Assembly (NCBI GenBank): GCA_963665865.2
Contig: CAXXWF010000001.1
Coordinates: 1,302,001 to 1,366,000, forward strand
Direction of reading: 5' to 3'
DNA length: 64,000 bases
Source: PHAA01 sp963665865
GTDB lineage: Bacteria > Bacillota > Syntrophomonadia > Syntrophomonadales > Syntrophomonadaceae
The position numbers and the translations under genes were made by a program. This document shows, one piece after another, positions 8,833 through 17,290 of the stretch (the first letter of the stretch is position 1; each line of letters opens with the position of its first letter). Below the pieces are notes generated by a model, which searched no databases, was not told the origin of the DNA, and worked only from the letters and a program-made list of their open reading frames with translations.

Positions 8833-10131
8833 TTATAGTTCACCCGTTAGCGTCGATACAGCTTCATCGCGGGGAACGAGTTCCGGCAGGAAAGCAAAGA
8901 GACTTAATTGTTCATAATTGTTTGTACCAGATTGGGACAACGCTAAACGGGGCCGGAGGATATGTTCCTCCATGGCCGCTTCTCCATTATACTTGCCTCG
9001 GCAGGTTATAAAGTACTGGGCTCTCTTAAGTGTCACCCCTATTGTTTTCAGGTCCTCGAATCTTAGGGCATGCATCCGCCGGGCGGCCAGAATCTTGCGG
9101 GCAGACTTGACGCCAATTCCCGGCACTCGCAACAGTTGTTCATAACTGGCCCGATTAATTTCCACTGGGAAATAATCCAGATTCCGCAAAGCCCAGTCGG
9201 TTTTAGGATCGTAATCTTCAGAAAAATCCTGATTATTATCATCCAATAGTTCCTTAGCACTGAAGCCGTAAAACCTCAGCAGCCAGTCCGCCTGATAAAG
9301 CCGGTGTTCTCGCAGCAAAGGCGGACTTTTAAGATCCGGGAGATTGGGATTGCTGGTGACCGGCACATACGCAGAATAGTACACTCTTTTCAATCGGAAT
9401 TTGTTATACATGTATTCAGATAACTTAAGAATAGTTATATCGTGATCCAGGGTGGCTCCTACAATCATCTGAGTAGTCTGTCCGGCCGGCACAAATGATG
9501 GTGCCTTGCGCGATTTTTTTCTTTCTTCTCTTCGAGCCGTTATATTAGTGGCCAGAAATGACATGGGTTTTATGATAGCTTCCTTCTTTTTCTGGGGTGC
9601 TAATAGCTGAAGCCCGCGCGAAGAGGGAAGCTCAATGTTTACGCTCATTCGATCGACGTATTTTCCTGCTTCTTCTATTAAGATGTTATCGGCACCAGGT
9701 ATAGCTTTTAAGTGGATATAGCCATTGAAACCATGCACCTGGCGTAATTTCCTCACGGTTTGCAAAAGCATTTCCATGGTGTTATCTGGTGTGGAAGGTA
9801 TAGCTGTGCTCAGAAAAAGTCCCTCGATATAATTGCGGCGATAAAAGTTCATGGTTAAATCGCATAACTCATCAGGAGTGAGCATGGCCCGGGGCAAATC
9901 ATTGGAAATGCGGTTCACACAATAGGAGCAATTATAAACACAGTAATTGGTTTGCAGGATTTTCAAAAGTGAAATACACCTGCCATCGGCGGACCAGCTG
10001 TGGCAAATTCCGCAGGATGCTGCGTTGCCCAGCCTGCCTGGCTGATTTGCTCTTTGGCTTCCGCTGGAAGAACAGGATACATCATATTTGGCCGAATCCG
10101 CCAGAATTTTCAGCTTATCTATTATTTCCAT
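8833..10131 (-). CDS. TIGR03916-type putative DNA modification/repair radical SAM protein
   Basis: A 432-residue radical SAM protein. The cluster motif CVYNCSYC (CxxxCxxC) lies near residue 65, after a CGICHSWSADGRCISLLKIL segment with extra cysteines. Near residue 325 there is a helix-hairpin-helix (YEQLLRVPGIGVKSARKIL), which fits DNA binding. It forms a zero-gap operon with the DUF4130 gene at 8095. The pair is widespread in anaerobes, and its chemistry is unknown. Confidence 0.88.
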   Translation of the reverse strand: MEIIDKLKILADSAKYDVSCSSSGSQRANQPGRLGNAASCGICHSWSADGRCISLLKILQTNYCVYNCSYCVNRISNDLPRAMLTPDELCDLTMNFYRRNYIEGLFLSTAIPSTPDNTMEMLLQTVRKLRQVHGFNGYIHLKAIPGADNILIEEAGKYVDRMSVNIELPSSRGLQLLAPQKKKEAIIKPMSFLATNITARREERKKSRKAPSFVPAGQTTQMIVGATLDHDITILKLSEYMYNKFRLKRVYYSAYVPVTSNPNLPDLKSPPLLREHRLYQADWLLRFYGFSAKELLDDNNQDFSEDYDPKTDWALRNLDYFPVEINRASYEQLLRVPGIGVKSARKILAARRMHALRFEDLKTIGVTLKRAQYFITCRGKYNGEAAMEEHILRPRLALSQSGTNNYEQLSLFAFLPELVPRDEAVSTLTGEL

Positions 10132-10236
10132 CCATGCCCACCTCGAACATATATTCTATAGGTATAATATCACATAAATTGGATGGCACCAAACATAAGT
10201 TCTGTTTTATTGTTATCAAGGACAAGATTGATTTAG

Positions 10237-10262
10237 ACCCACCGATGATTCGGTAGGTTTTT
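10237..10262 (+). terminator. Rho-independent terminator-like hairpin
   Basis: ACCcACCGA and TCGGTaGGT pair around a four-base loop and run into a TTTTT tract on the plus strand. No plus-strand gene is visible just upstream, so it may act as an attenuator or leader structure before the small gene and rsgA. Confidence 0.5.
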
Positions 10263-10357
10263 GCTTTTGAAGGCGTATGGCTATTATGGGAATTAGTGAT
10301 ATAATTCAAAGAATAATGACATTATATGGCAACAACCAATTTGGGAGGAACAACACT

Positions 10358-10471
10358 GTGAGCACAGTAAAAGACGTGGCAGCAGGTGATATGAGTCAAT
10401 ATACCTTTGCACCGGAGTACGGACCGCTGCATGAGAAACTTTTAACATTATATTTAGGAGAAAAAGAATGA
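10358..10471 (+). CDS. Small 37-residue protein translationally coupled to rsgA
   Basis: A GTG start with GGGAGG nine bases upstream opens a 37-codon reading that ends in an ATGA overlap with the rsgA start. The peptide has no recognised domain; it ends YGPLHEKLLTLYLGEKE. Good ribosome site and stop/start overlap argue for translation, possibly as a leader coupling peptide. It may also be the tail of a once longer gene. Confidence 0.4.
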   Translation: MSTVKDVAAGDMSQYTFAPEYGPLHEKLLTLYLGEKE

Positions 10472-11556
10472 ATACACTTGACATGAAAAAGCTCGGGTTA
10501 ACCGACAGAATTGCCGCAGAGGCCAAATTATACGAAGGCTTTTACGTGGCCAGAGTTCTGTCACAATCAAAAGACCTTTACGCTGTAATCTGTGAAAATG
10601 GTGAGCTAATGGCAGAAATATCGGGTAAATTTCGTTATGAAGCGGAAAAAATGTCCGATTACCCGGCGGTGGGAGACTTCGTGATGATAGACAGAAATAC
10701 CGATATCCACGGACACGCCATGATTCACCACCTGCTTACCAGGAAAAGTGTCTTCATAAGAAAAGCCGCCGGAACAGCCAATGATGAACAAGTTGTCGCC
10801 AGTAATATTGATACAGTCTTTATTTGTATGTCCTTAAACAACGACTTCAACATTCGCCGGGTGGAACGTTATCTGTCAATTGCCTGGGATAGCGGTGCAA
10901 TTCCGGTGATCGTTTTAACCAAGTCCGATATATGTGATGAGACAGACGCCAGGCTGGGTGAGGTCAGAGCCGTTTCCATAGGTGTTGATGTCGTTGTTAC
11001 GTCTAGTATGATTGAGGACGGTTACTCGGCCATCGCCAATTATATTAAAGCCGGACAAACCGTAGCATTTATCGGCTCTTCCGGGGTGGGGAAATCCACT
11101 TTAATTAATCGCCTAATAGGCAAAGAAGCCCTAGCCACCCGAGAAATAAGAAACGACGATAAAGGCCGTCATGCTACGACCAGGCGCGAACTTATCCTAT
11201 TACCCGATAGCGGCATGGTCATCGACACTCCTGGCATGCGTGAAATAGGCCTTGAGAGCGCCGATCTGGCTAGAACTTTTGCTGAGATTGATGGGTTGGC
11301 ACGAAAATGTAAATTTCAAGATTGCACCCATACCAGTGAGCCGCAATGTGCGGTTCAGCAAGCCATTGCTGATGGCAGCCTATCGGATGAGAGGTTGGAA
11401 AGCTACTTGAAACTAAAAAAAGAAGCTAAATATGAGGGCCTCAACTCCAGGCAGATTGAAAACGCCAAGATAACTGAAATGTTTGCAGATATGGGCGGAA
11501 TCAAGAATGCCCGCAAATTTGCCAAAGATAAGAATCGCAAAAAGCAGGGGTATTAA
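10468..11556 (+). CDS. rsgA: Ribosome small subunit-dependent GTPase A
   Basis: A 362-residue circularly permuted GTPase that checks late 30S subunit maturation. An OB-fold region lies at residues ~20-105. The permuted G motifs then appear in order: TKSD (G4), GSSGVGKSTLINRL (G1, near residue 202), and DTPGMRE (G3). The C-terminal zinc-binding segment is CKFQDCTHTSEPQC. A basic tail (KFAKDKNRKKQGY) follows. The length is slightly above that of Bacillus RsgA. An AGGAG site lies in the 3' end of the coupled small gene. Confidence 0.95.
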   Translation: MNTLDMKKLGLTDRIAAEAKLYEGFYVARVLSQSKDLYAVICENGELMAEISGKFRYEAEKMSDYPAVGDFVMIDRNTDIHGHAMIHHLLTRKSVFIRKAAGTANDEQVVASNIDTVFICMSLNNDFNIRRVERYLSIAWDSGAIPVIVLTKSDICDETDARLGEVRAVSIGVDVVVTSSMIEDGYSAIANYIKAGQTVAFIGSSGVGKSTLINRLIGKEALATREIRNDDKGRHATTRRELILLPDSGMVIDTPGMREIGLESADLARTFAEIDGLARKCKFQDCTHTSEPQCAVQQAIADGSLSDERLESYLKLKKEAKYEGLNSRQIENAKITEMFADMGGIKNARKFAKDKNRKKQGY

Positions 11557-11557
11557 G

Positions 11558-11716
11558 GATCTTGCTTATATTGCCTTCATTGCTCGAGACCAACTGAGTC
11601 CTCAGCAAACCTGCGATTTGATGACAGATCTAATTCTTTTGCATAGAAAGAGTAATCTCCATCTGGTAAACCTGCAGACCGCCTCCGGTGCTGTTGGAGA
11701 ATTGCCCTGGCTATAG
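11558..11716 (+). pseudogene. Fragment resembling a minimal nucleotidyltransferase (MntA-like)
   Basis: Directly after the rsgA stop codon, the plus strand encodes about 50 residues including DQLSPQQTCDLMTDLILL and SNLHLVNLQTAS. This pattern resembles the middle of MNT-type nucleotidyltransferase antitoxins (helix, then V-D-L-V-x-L). The N-terminal catalytic GSRARG and DxD motifs are absent. It looks like a relic of an MNT/HEPN module. The rest of the gap to 11807 shows nothing else. Confidence 0.3.
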
Positions 11717-11807
11717 GCAACGCAGAGAGGCTCCTTGGCCAGCTATCCCGTCAACTTCTGCACAACAAACACCGTCTATTTGTAGACATTATGGATTGAC
11801 TTAACAA

Positions 11808-12221
11808 TTAAGGCCCAAATAATAAAAGACCAATGGGCCAATAAAGAAGCGGTGATACCGCTAATATAAAATTATAAACAACAGCATATAATGAAATTCG
11901 ATCTTCATATCTTGCTAAACCAATTGCCCCAATGATAAAGCCTATAATACCGATTGGAAAAGGTATAAGAAGGTGGTAAAACGGAACATTTGGTGTGATT
12001 CCTAGATAAAAATTAAGGACAAATAATGTACCTATACCGCCAATAACAAGCGAGAGTTGCCCCCATAAAAAATGTTTTTTCCTAGTGACCAAGGTTTCTT
12101 TACTAACATTATTGTCCAACCTCATGCTCCTCACATCATATATGTAAATTAATACATTAATTATATTATATACCAGATGGGTTAAGACCGCCATTATTGT
12201 AAACTTTGCTAATATCGGCAT
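11808..12221 (-). CDS. Four-helix integral membrane protein, unknown function
   Basis: A 137-residue hydrophobic protein with about four predicted membrane segments: residues ~4-27, ~52-72, ~82-103 and ~112-135. No family is recognised and no catalytic motif is visible. No good ribosome site precedes the first ATG. A later ATG at MRLDNNVSKE (codon 33) has GAGGAG nearby, but that start would remove the first helix. It stands alone between rsgA and a toxin-antitoxin locus. Confidence 0.5.
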   Translation of the reverse strand: MPILAKFTIMAVLTHLVYNIINVLIYIYDVRSMRLDNNVSKETLVTRKKHFLWGQLSLVIGGIGTLFVLNFYLGITPNVPFYHLLIPFPIGIIGFIIGAIGLARYEDRISLYAVVYNFILAVSPLLYWPIGLLLFGP

Positions 12222-12257
12222 AAAAAAAGGAGTTAATTACAGCGCCCCTATTACTTC

Positions 12258-12364
12258 GGAAATTCCCTTAGCTTTAATCCGCTTTAGCGGGCTTATTACG
12301 GATAACGCCGTTATAAGAAGGGTAAGGCTTAATATCATAACATTCTGGATTAAAGGGAATTTCC
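12258..12364. repeat. MITE-like 107-bp imperfect palindrome
   Basis: The element starts GGAAATTCCCTT and ends AAGGGAATTTCC, with TTTAATCC/GGATTAAA continuing the terminal stem. Inside is a second hairpin, CTTATTACGG paired with CCGTTATAAG. It carries no reading frame and fills the gap between two genes. The shape is that of a small non-autonomous transposable element or a structured RNA; no second copy was seen. Confidence 0.45.
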
Positions 12365-12426
12365 AAATAACATGGAAACTTGTCAGTAAATTTTCAATCA
12401 ATACTATCAAGTGAGGTGATTAGCTG

Positions 12427-12711
12427 ATGAAGATTAAGCCGTCGGCGGCGATTCGCAAAAATTATAATGAAATTTCCGAGCTTTGCAAACGGTCCGGAGA
12501 GCCCGTTTATCTTACCAAAAACGGCGAGGGTGATCTCGTGGTCATGGATATAGAAGCCTTTGCAAGAAGGGAAAGCATGCTTCGGCTGCGGGAAAATCTG
12601 ATTAATGCGGAGGAAGGCAGGCTGAACGGAAAGCCCGCTCATTCCATTGACGAGGTATCCACCATGATGAAAGATGCTGTCCGGGAGGTAATGAGTGGAC
12701 AGCGAAAATAA
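12427..12711 (+). CDS. Type II antitoxin, Phd/YefM family
   Basis: A 94-residue antitoxin with the family N-terminal DNA-binding fold (KPSAAIRKNYNEISELC, then PVYLTKNGEGDLVVMD). The acidic C-terminal part would wrap the toxin. GAGGTGATT lies a few bases before the ATG. Its 3' end overlaps the partner toxin gene by 17 bases. Because the toxin gene is broken, this may be an orphan antitoxin. Others of its family lie at 20058, 46265 and 47007. Confidence 0.88.
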   Translation: MKIKPSAAIRKNYNEISELCKRSGEPVYLTKNGEGDLVVMDIEAFARRESMLRLRENLINAEEGRLNGKPAHSIDEVSTMMKDAVREVMSGQRK

Positions 12712-12988
12712 ACGGTATGACGTAGTCATTTCCGATGAAGCCACACAAATGTTGGTATCCCATGCGCGATTTTTGGCACAGGTCAGTGAGCCTGCAGTAT
12801 TGCTACTAATTGAAGTATTTCAGGAGAAGGCGAAGCCACTGGAACAGTTTCCCGGAAGGAATCCATGGCTGACTGATCCGCTGATTCCAACAGGAAAATA
12901 TCGAAAGCTCCTGCTGTAAAAACGATACTTGCTGGTTTATCAGATCAAGGAAAGAGACGTGTATGTGGCCGAATCAAATGCACTCATT
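12695..12988 (+). pseudogene. RelE/ParE-family toxin with premature stop
   Basis: The frame begins as a RelE/ParE toxin (DVVISDEATQMLVSHARFLAQ, then PTGKYRKLLL) and is cut by an in-frame TAA at 12917-12919. Past this stop the same frame continues with recognisable toxin sequence, KRYLLVYQIKERDVYV. The expected final strand (D-Y-V-x-D-C-R-Q-D) is then lost. One nonsense mutation plus loss of the C-terminus probably inactivated the toxin. Confidence 0.75.
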
Positions 12989-13006
12989 GTGAGACATAAT
13001 GCACCT

Positions 13007-13162
13007 TTATCCGCTGCCAAGATAAGTGCACCAAAAATTACCAATAATTCCACCAATAAAACCATACCAGGCTGCTGATTCATTTTTCAGTAAGTTCATA
13101 AAGTGTAGCGCTACTACAACAAGAAGACCTGTACTTAGTGTAACCAAATCATGTCCCAAATG
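13007..13162 (-). pseudogene. Remnant of a small membrane protein
   Basis: The minus strand encodes DLVTLSTGLLVVVALHFMNL followed by a second hydrophobic segment with WYGFIGGIIGNFW, ending in a stop at 13007. The upstream part of the frame runs straight into a palindromic repeat (13166 onward), so any original start has been displaced. The family is not recognised. Confidence 0.3.
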
Positions 13163-13165
13163 GAG

Positions 13166-13221
13166 TTTCAAGGGGACGGGGTTATCGACAACCTTGAATC
13201 GCGATATGTCAATAACCCCGT
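13166..13221. repeat. Palindromic repeat whose right arm is split by the IS
   Basis: The left arm, 13166-13190, contains TCAAGGGGACGGGGTTAT. After a 16-base spacer the right arm begins at 13207 (TGTCAATAACCCCGT) and is interrupted at 13221 by the IS. Its other end, CCCCTTGACA, lies at 14851-14860 beyond the IS. Removing the IS and one CCGT duplication restores a 25-base arm matching the left arm at 23 of 25 positions. A single-arm copy is at 15683-15710. Confidence 0.75.
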
Positions 13222-14846
13222 CAGACTGTGCGAAAACTTTCCAGTCGTTATACCTCTGAACACCTAATAACACGTTCTTGAGATGGACACAGTGCAACAA
13301 AGGCAACGTATGCGGCTGGCCTGGCTTATACTAAGGCCAGCCTTCTTATTATTTCTTTCACTCCCAGGATATTAATTACCCTTCGCAGATTATAGGCAAG
13401 GAAATGAAGCTTATTTTCTGTTGCTACTGACTTAATTCCTCGTGTTAAGAAATAACTGTAACCCCAGATCCTCTTTACCGTCCCGAAGGGATGTTCAACC
13501 AGCATTTGTCTTTGTACATATAGTTCTTTGTTGTCCCTGGTTCGTTTATCAACCTTATCCAAAAATTCCTGGTTAAGATTCCTCGAAATTAGCCGCCCTT
13601 TCTGGCTTTTGGTGCAGCGTTCCTTCATTTCACAGTTGCGGCAGGCTCTGAAATTTTTGTAATCTTGATATTCTACATCGTTTACTCTTCTTTTCCGACT
13701 GGCATAGAGTATTTGGCCTACCGGACATATATAATGATTCTGTTCTTTGGTATATTTAAAGTGCTCCTGGCTAAATTTCGGATCAGGAATGTTAACACTG
13801 GGTTTAGGCTTGGCTACATAGGTTTCTATATGGTTTTCTTCGCATTTTATCAAATCGTTAGTAGAGTAATAACCTTTATCGGCCAGGGCTTTGATCTCTT
13901 CTATCTCAAATATTTCCTGGGCTTTGCAAGCCATATCATTAAGGTGACCTTGATCGGCCGAGTTATTTATCACTTCGGTATCCACTACTAGTTTGTGTTT
14001 TTGATCTACAACTGTCTGAACATTGTAACTGACATCTACACCATTATTATTTGCTTTCATAAGCCGGGCATCAGGGTCTGTTGTAGAAATCTCCGTTTCT
14101 CCGGTGATTGCCATCCTTTCCTGCATGGCGTTGTATTTGGTTTTTCTCTGGTTAAGCTCCTCGATTCGCTGTTTAATCTCCTCGCGGCTGGAACATGGAT
14201 ATGGGCTTCACCTTTATCATTGGCATCCAGTTCCTGCAGATAGGTATTTATTTTTTCATCTATATATTTAAGCTGCCGCTGTATTTTCTTTTCGTTGAAG
14301 TTATTGCGTTTGGAGTTGCTGGCTCTGAATTTGGATCCATCCACAGCTACCATTTGTTTGCCGTATAATTCCCATTCTTTGCACAACCGGCTGAAGTTTT
14401 TAAAAACATTTTTTATTGGTTCTTTATTATCTTTGCGAAAATCTGCTATGGTCTTAAAGTCGGGCTTCAATTTGCGCAGCAGCCATACTAATTCTAAGTT
14501 TCTACCTGCTTCTGTCTCGAGTCTTCTGGATGAACGAATCCGATTCATATATCCATAAATGTACAGTTTCAGAAGATCTTGCGGATTATATGGCGGGCGG
14601 CCAGTATCCTTAGGTTCAGTTTTTAAAAAGCCCAGTTCCGCCAAATTCAGTGTGTTAACATATGCTTCAATAACCCGCACCGGATTTTCTTCACTTATAT
14701 AGTCATCTACAGCTTCAGGAAAAAGGGTGATTTGATGCCGATCTTCGCCGTGTATATAGGCCATGCTTCCACCTCGCTATCACCCTTTATATTCGACTTT
14801 TATATCATTTTTCCCTTTTCTGTGACCCGACTTTTCACACAGTCTG
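13222..14846 (-). mobile_element. IS1182-family insertion sequence with 4-bp target duplication
   Basis: Terminal inverted repeats are CAGACTGTGCGAAAA at the left (13222) and the complement of CAGACTGTGTGAAAA at the right (ending 14846), one mismatch in 15. CCGT flanks both ends (13218-13221 and 14847-14850), consistent with a target-site duplication. The 1625-bp element carries one transposase gene with a frameshift. It is inserted in a palindromic repeat. Confidence 0.85.
13326..14764 (-). pseudogene. IS1182-family DDE transposase, frameshifted
   Basis: The N-terminal part (14764 down to about 14185) has the family start HQITLFPEAVDDYI, DLLKLYIYGYMNRIRSSRRL, and the first catalytic aspartate in VAVDGSKFRASNS. 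The C-terminal part (about 14190 down to 13326) carries DPDARLM, the second aspartate region ALADKGYYS, a cysteine cluster (CRNCEMKERC), and the terminal VEHPFGTVKRIWGYSYFLTRG. Near GTTCCAGCC at ~14188 the reading shifts by one base: continuous family sequence needs S-R-E-E-I-K-Q-R in the other frame. It is either inactive or made by frameshifting; a read error is possible. Confidence 0.85.
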
Positions 14847-14995
14847 CCGTCCCCTTGACATGCTTGCGGAATTATTTCCCTGGCTGGCAGGATTTGAAGG
14901 TAAATAACTCATAATTTATCCCTTTAATGCATATAGCTATAATGGCTATAATTTGTTAGAATGGGGATAGAAGTTTGAGAAAAGGAGACCGGAGC

Positions 14996-15451
14996 ATGCC
15001 AACTTTTGCGATTAATGAGGCGAAAAACAAGCTGACATTTTTAAGGCGCGAAGCTCTTACCGGAAAAGAAATTTTAATGGATGATACCAGGCGCAAAGAC
15101 AATGAGTATGTGTCATTGGTAGCAACATCCTTATTGGATGAGTTGTGTGAAGAGACTAAAACCTTTACTTATAAATGGACGGATGTTCCTGGAGAGAATC
15201 AAGAGACTTATTCCTTGTGGAATAACGAGACTGGTGTTTACGGGGTAGGTATCACTAAGGCGGAAGCGATTGAAGATTTAATCGACAACATTGTTGATTA
15301 TGCGAACGTTTATTTTGAGGATCTCCCCTATTACTTAAGTACTTCGGGGAAGAATCGATCCCATTATTGGTATTTGCGTCGGGTCATGAGATGTAATGGA
15401 AACCGAAAAATCTTGTACAAAGCGTTAGCATTGGAAGGTTTAAAAGACTAA
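14996..15451 (+). CDS. Probable antitoxin of a HicA-like toxin pair
   Basis: A 151-residue protein starting MPTFAINEAKNKLTFLRREA, resembling short antitoxin N-termini. It contains a segment (ETGVYGVGITKAEAIEDLID) comparable to HicB-like domains that accept a substrate-like strand. AAGGAG precedes this ATG; a TTG seven codons upstream is less likely. Its stop codon overlaps the toxin ATG by one base. The antitoxin role is inferred mainly from the adjacent HicA-like gene. Confidence 0.6.
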   Translation: MPTFAINEAKNKLTFLRREALTGKEILMDDTRRKDNEYVSLVATSLLDELCEETKTFTYKWTDVPGENQETYSLWNNETGVYGVGITKAEAIEDLIDNIVDYANVYFEDLPYYLSTSGKNRSHYWYLRRVMRCNGNRKILYKALALEGLKD

Positions 15452-15684
15452 TGGGATTTACTTTTACCTGGGATGACTTAGAAAAAATATGTAAAAAACT
15501 AAATATGGTTAGACAAGGTAAAACATCCGTTTGGACAGGAATTGGTCCTGATGGCAAACGTAGAACTTGCACTATCCATTCTAAGCACAAAGGAAACATC
15601 GGTCCAGGTTTAACTGCTAATATTGCCAAACAACAGTTGTTGTTCAATTCTGTTGAAGAAATGTACGAGTTCTTAAAAAAATGA
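15451..15684 (+). CDS. HicA-like mRNA interferase toxin
   Basis: A 77-residue protein with the dsRBD-like layout of HicA toxins: an N-terminal helix (WDDLEKICKKLN), then beta strands with TSVWTGIGPDG and the histidine-containing CTIHSKHKGNIGPG segment, then a C-terminal helix. The conserved histidine needed for RNA cleavage in HicA may be the one in IHSKH. The start overlaps the antitoxin stop. A 28-bp repeat begins one base before the end of its stop codon. Confidence 0.65.
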   Translation: MGFTFTWDDLEKICKKLNMVRQGKTSVWTGIGPDGKRRTCTIHSKHKGNIGPGLTANIAKQQLLFNSVEEMYEFLKK

Positions 15685-15710
15685 GTTTCAAGGGGACGAG
15701 GTTATCGACA
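15683..15710 (+). repeat. 28-bp direct repeat (second copy of 13163-13190)
   Basis: The sequence, containing TTTCAAGGGGACGAGGTTAT, matches 13163-13190 at 27 of 28 positions. The two copies bracket a 2.5-kb segment with the IS element and the HicA-like pair. The copy overlaps the toxin stop codon. Confidence 0.7.
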
Positions 15711-15784
15711 TATCGCGTTTCATTGTTACAAACAGGGCATTATATCCATCTGACTTCTGTCATAGCGTTACTCCTGTCATAATC

Positions 15785-16558
15785 TCATAATTCGTATTTC
15801 CGAAAAAAGAACAACCCAATCACAGTAGATAGAAACATGATTGCAATTGAACTTACCACAATTGTTACTCCAAGGTCTGTTGAAATCGATGCTGAGCAAA
15901 CAAGCGACGACATGCCGTAAATCGAATGCTGAATACCCCATTCAACAAGCCTTGCAGCAGTATCAGAAAAATTACTCACGTTAGTGATAACGGAAACCAA
16001 TGTTTCACTGAATAGCACATAACAAAGGCAAGCAATCACAGATGCTGTACTGTTCTTTATCAGCATGGAGAGCAGACAGATTACCGATCCCAATGCTGCA
16101 TAGAGAAAACTGCCACAAATCATCATGGCTACATATTCACTGGTTAACAAATCCCATATTTGCCCAGAGCCAAGCAAGGCAATAATTTCAAAGAAGAAGA
16201 AGATCGCAACGGCAACCACCGATGAAAGTATGGCCTTTGATAAATAGATACACTTGCGGCTTTTGCTAATAATCCATTTATGCTGCCATGTTTTCCATTG
16301 ATATTCCTGACCGATAAAAACGGAAATAAGAACAGCCACTAAAATTCCTAATCCTTTATGATATTCAACGCCTATCCGAATAATATCGTCGATCTTCCTA
16401 AATGCAGTTAAATCTCCCAAAACAGAAACGCCCAAGCGAATATCCTGATGAATAAGCATTATCAGCAAGAACGGTATAATGCCCGTAAATGCTGCGATTC
16501 CATAAAATAGTTTGCTTTTCCCAAACCTGTAAAGATCACTTTTCCATACATTCGCCAT
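15785..16558 (-). CDS. ABC-2 type permease
   Basis: A 257-residue membrane protein with about six hydrophobic segments, for example IAAFTGIIPFLLIMLI, GILVAVLISVFIG and the terminal VVSSIAIMFLSTVIGLFFF. The QEYQWKTWQHKWIISKSRK motif between helices 2 and 3 is typical of lantibiotic/bacitracin-type permeases. GAGGAGG lies just before the ATG, inside the end of the ATPase gene. It is the last gene of a sigma/anti-sigma/ATPase/permease operon, which suggests envelope-stress export. Confidence 0.82.
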   Translation of the reverse strand: MANVWKSDLYRFGKSKLFYGIAAFTGIIPFLLIMLIHQDIRLGVSVLGDLTAFRKIDDIIRIGVEYHKGLGILVAVLISVFIGQEYQWKTWQHKWIISKSRKCIYLSKAILSSVVAVAIFFFFEIIALLGSGQIWDLLTSEYVAMMICGSFLYAALGSVICLLSMLIKNSTASVIACLCYVLFSETLVSVITNVSNFSDTAARLVEWGIQHSIYGMSSLVCSASISTDLGVTIVVSSIAIMFLSTVIGLFFFRKYEL

Positions 16559-16560
16559 TG

Positions 16561-17265
16561 TTATTTTCCTCCTCTGGTGTGCTGTAAATATAGTTCTTCT
16601 AAGGTATTCCTGTTTTGAAGAACATCTTGGGTAGATAGCTCTTTGACGATTTCCCCATTGTGCAGAATACCAAAGCAGGTAGTTATTTGCTCCAACTCGC
16701 TTAGGATGTGGCTGGAAATTAGAATTGTCATACCCCTGGTGTGGCTTAAGTGAAGCAGCAATTCTCGCAGGTCAGCAATACCATTTGGGTCAAGTCCATT
16801 CGCCGGCTCATCCAAAACAAGGATATCCGGGTTTTGCAGCAATGCCATTCCCAACTTTAACCTTTGGGTCATACCAAGTGAAAAGTGCTTCACCAATTTG
16901 TTATTACAATCCTCTAATCCAACGGTTTTTAAGATCTGCTTAATTCGGGTATATTCGCGCACACCCAACAGGTAGGCTTGTTCTTTCATGTTTTCATAGG
17001 CACTCAAATTAAGGAATAATGACGGATCGTTAATTACCGCTGAGACTTTGCTTGTACGATTGTCAACTTCTCCGACGGAAACCGTTCCGCTATATCCTTG
17101 AATAAGTCCTGTCAGAATACGAAGCAGGGTTGTTTTCCCCGAACCGTTTTTTCCAACTAATCCGTAGATTTCCCCTTGCTTTACACGAATACAAACATCC
17201 CGCAAAACCGTATTTCCTCCGTACTTTTTTTGGATATGTTCTGCTGTTAAAATGTAGTGACTCAA
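16561..17265 (-). CDS. ABC transporter ATP-binding protein
   Basis: A 234-residue ATPase with Walker A GKNGSGKTT, signature FSLGMTQRLKLG, Walker B ILVLDEPANGLDP and H-loop SSHIL. The chosen start is a TTG (reading M-S-H-Y-I-L-T) with GGAGGA seven bases upstream. An ATG 24 codons earlier has no ribosome site and adds unrelated hydrophobic residues. It pairs with the permease at 15785. Confidence 0.9.
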   Translation of the reverse strand: MSHYILTAEHIQKKYGGNTVLRDVCIRVKQGEIYGLVGKNGSGKTTLLRILTGLIQGYSGTVSVGEVDNRTSKVSAVINDPSLFLNLSAYENMKEQAYLLGVREYTRIKQILKTVGLEDCNNKLVKHFSLGMTQRLKLGMALLQNPDILVLDEPANGLDPNGIADLRELLLHLSHTRGMTILISSHILSELEQITTCFGILHNGEIVKELSTQDVLQNRNTLEELYLQHTRGGK

Positions 17266-17290
17266 ATTATATTCCTCCAAATTAATACGG

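Noticed and set aside
12695..12919. In-frame stop in the toxin as another selenocysteine codon
   Set aside because: The codon is TAA, not TGA, and lies at no redox residue.
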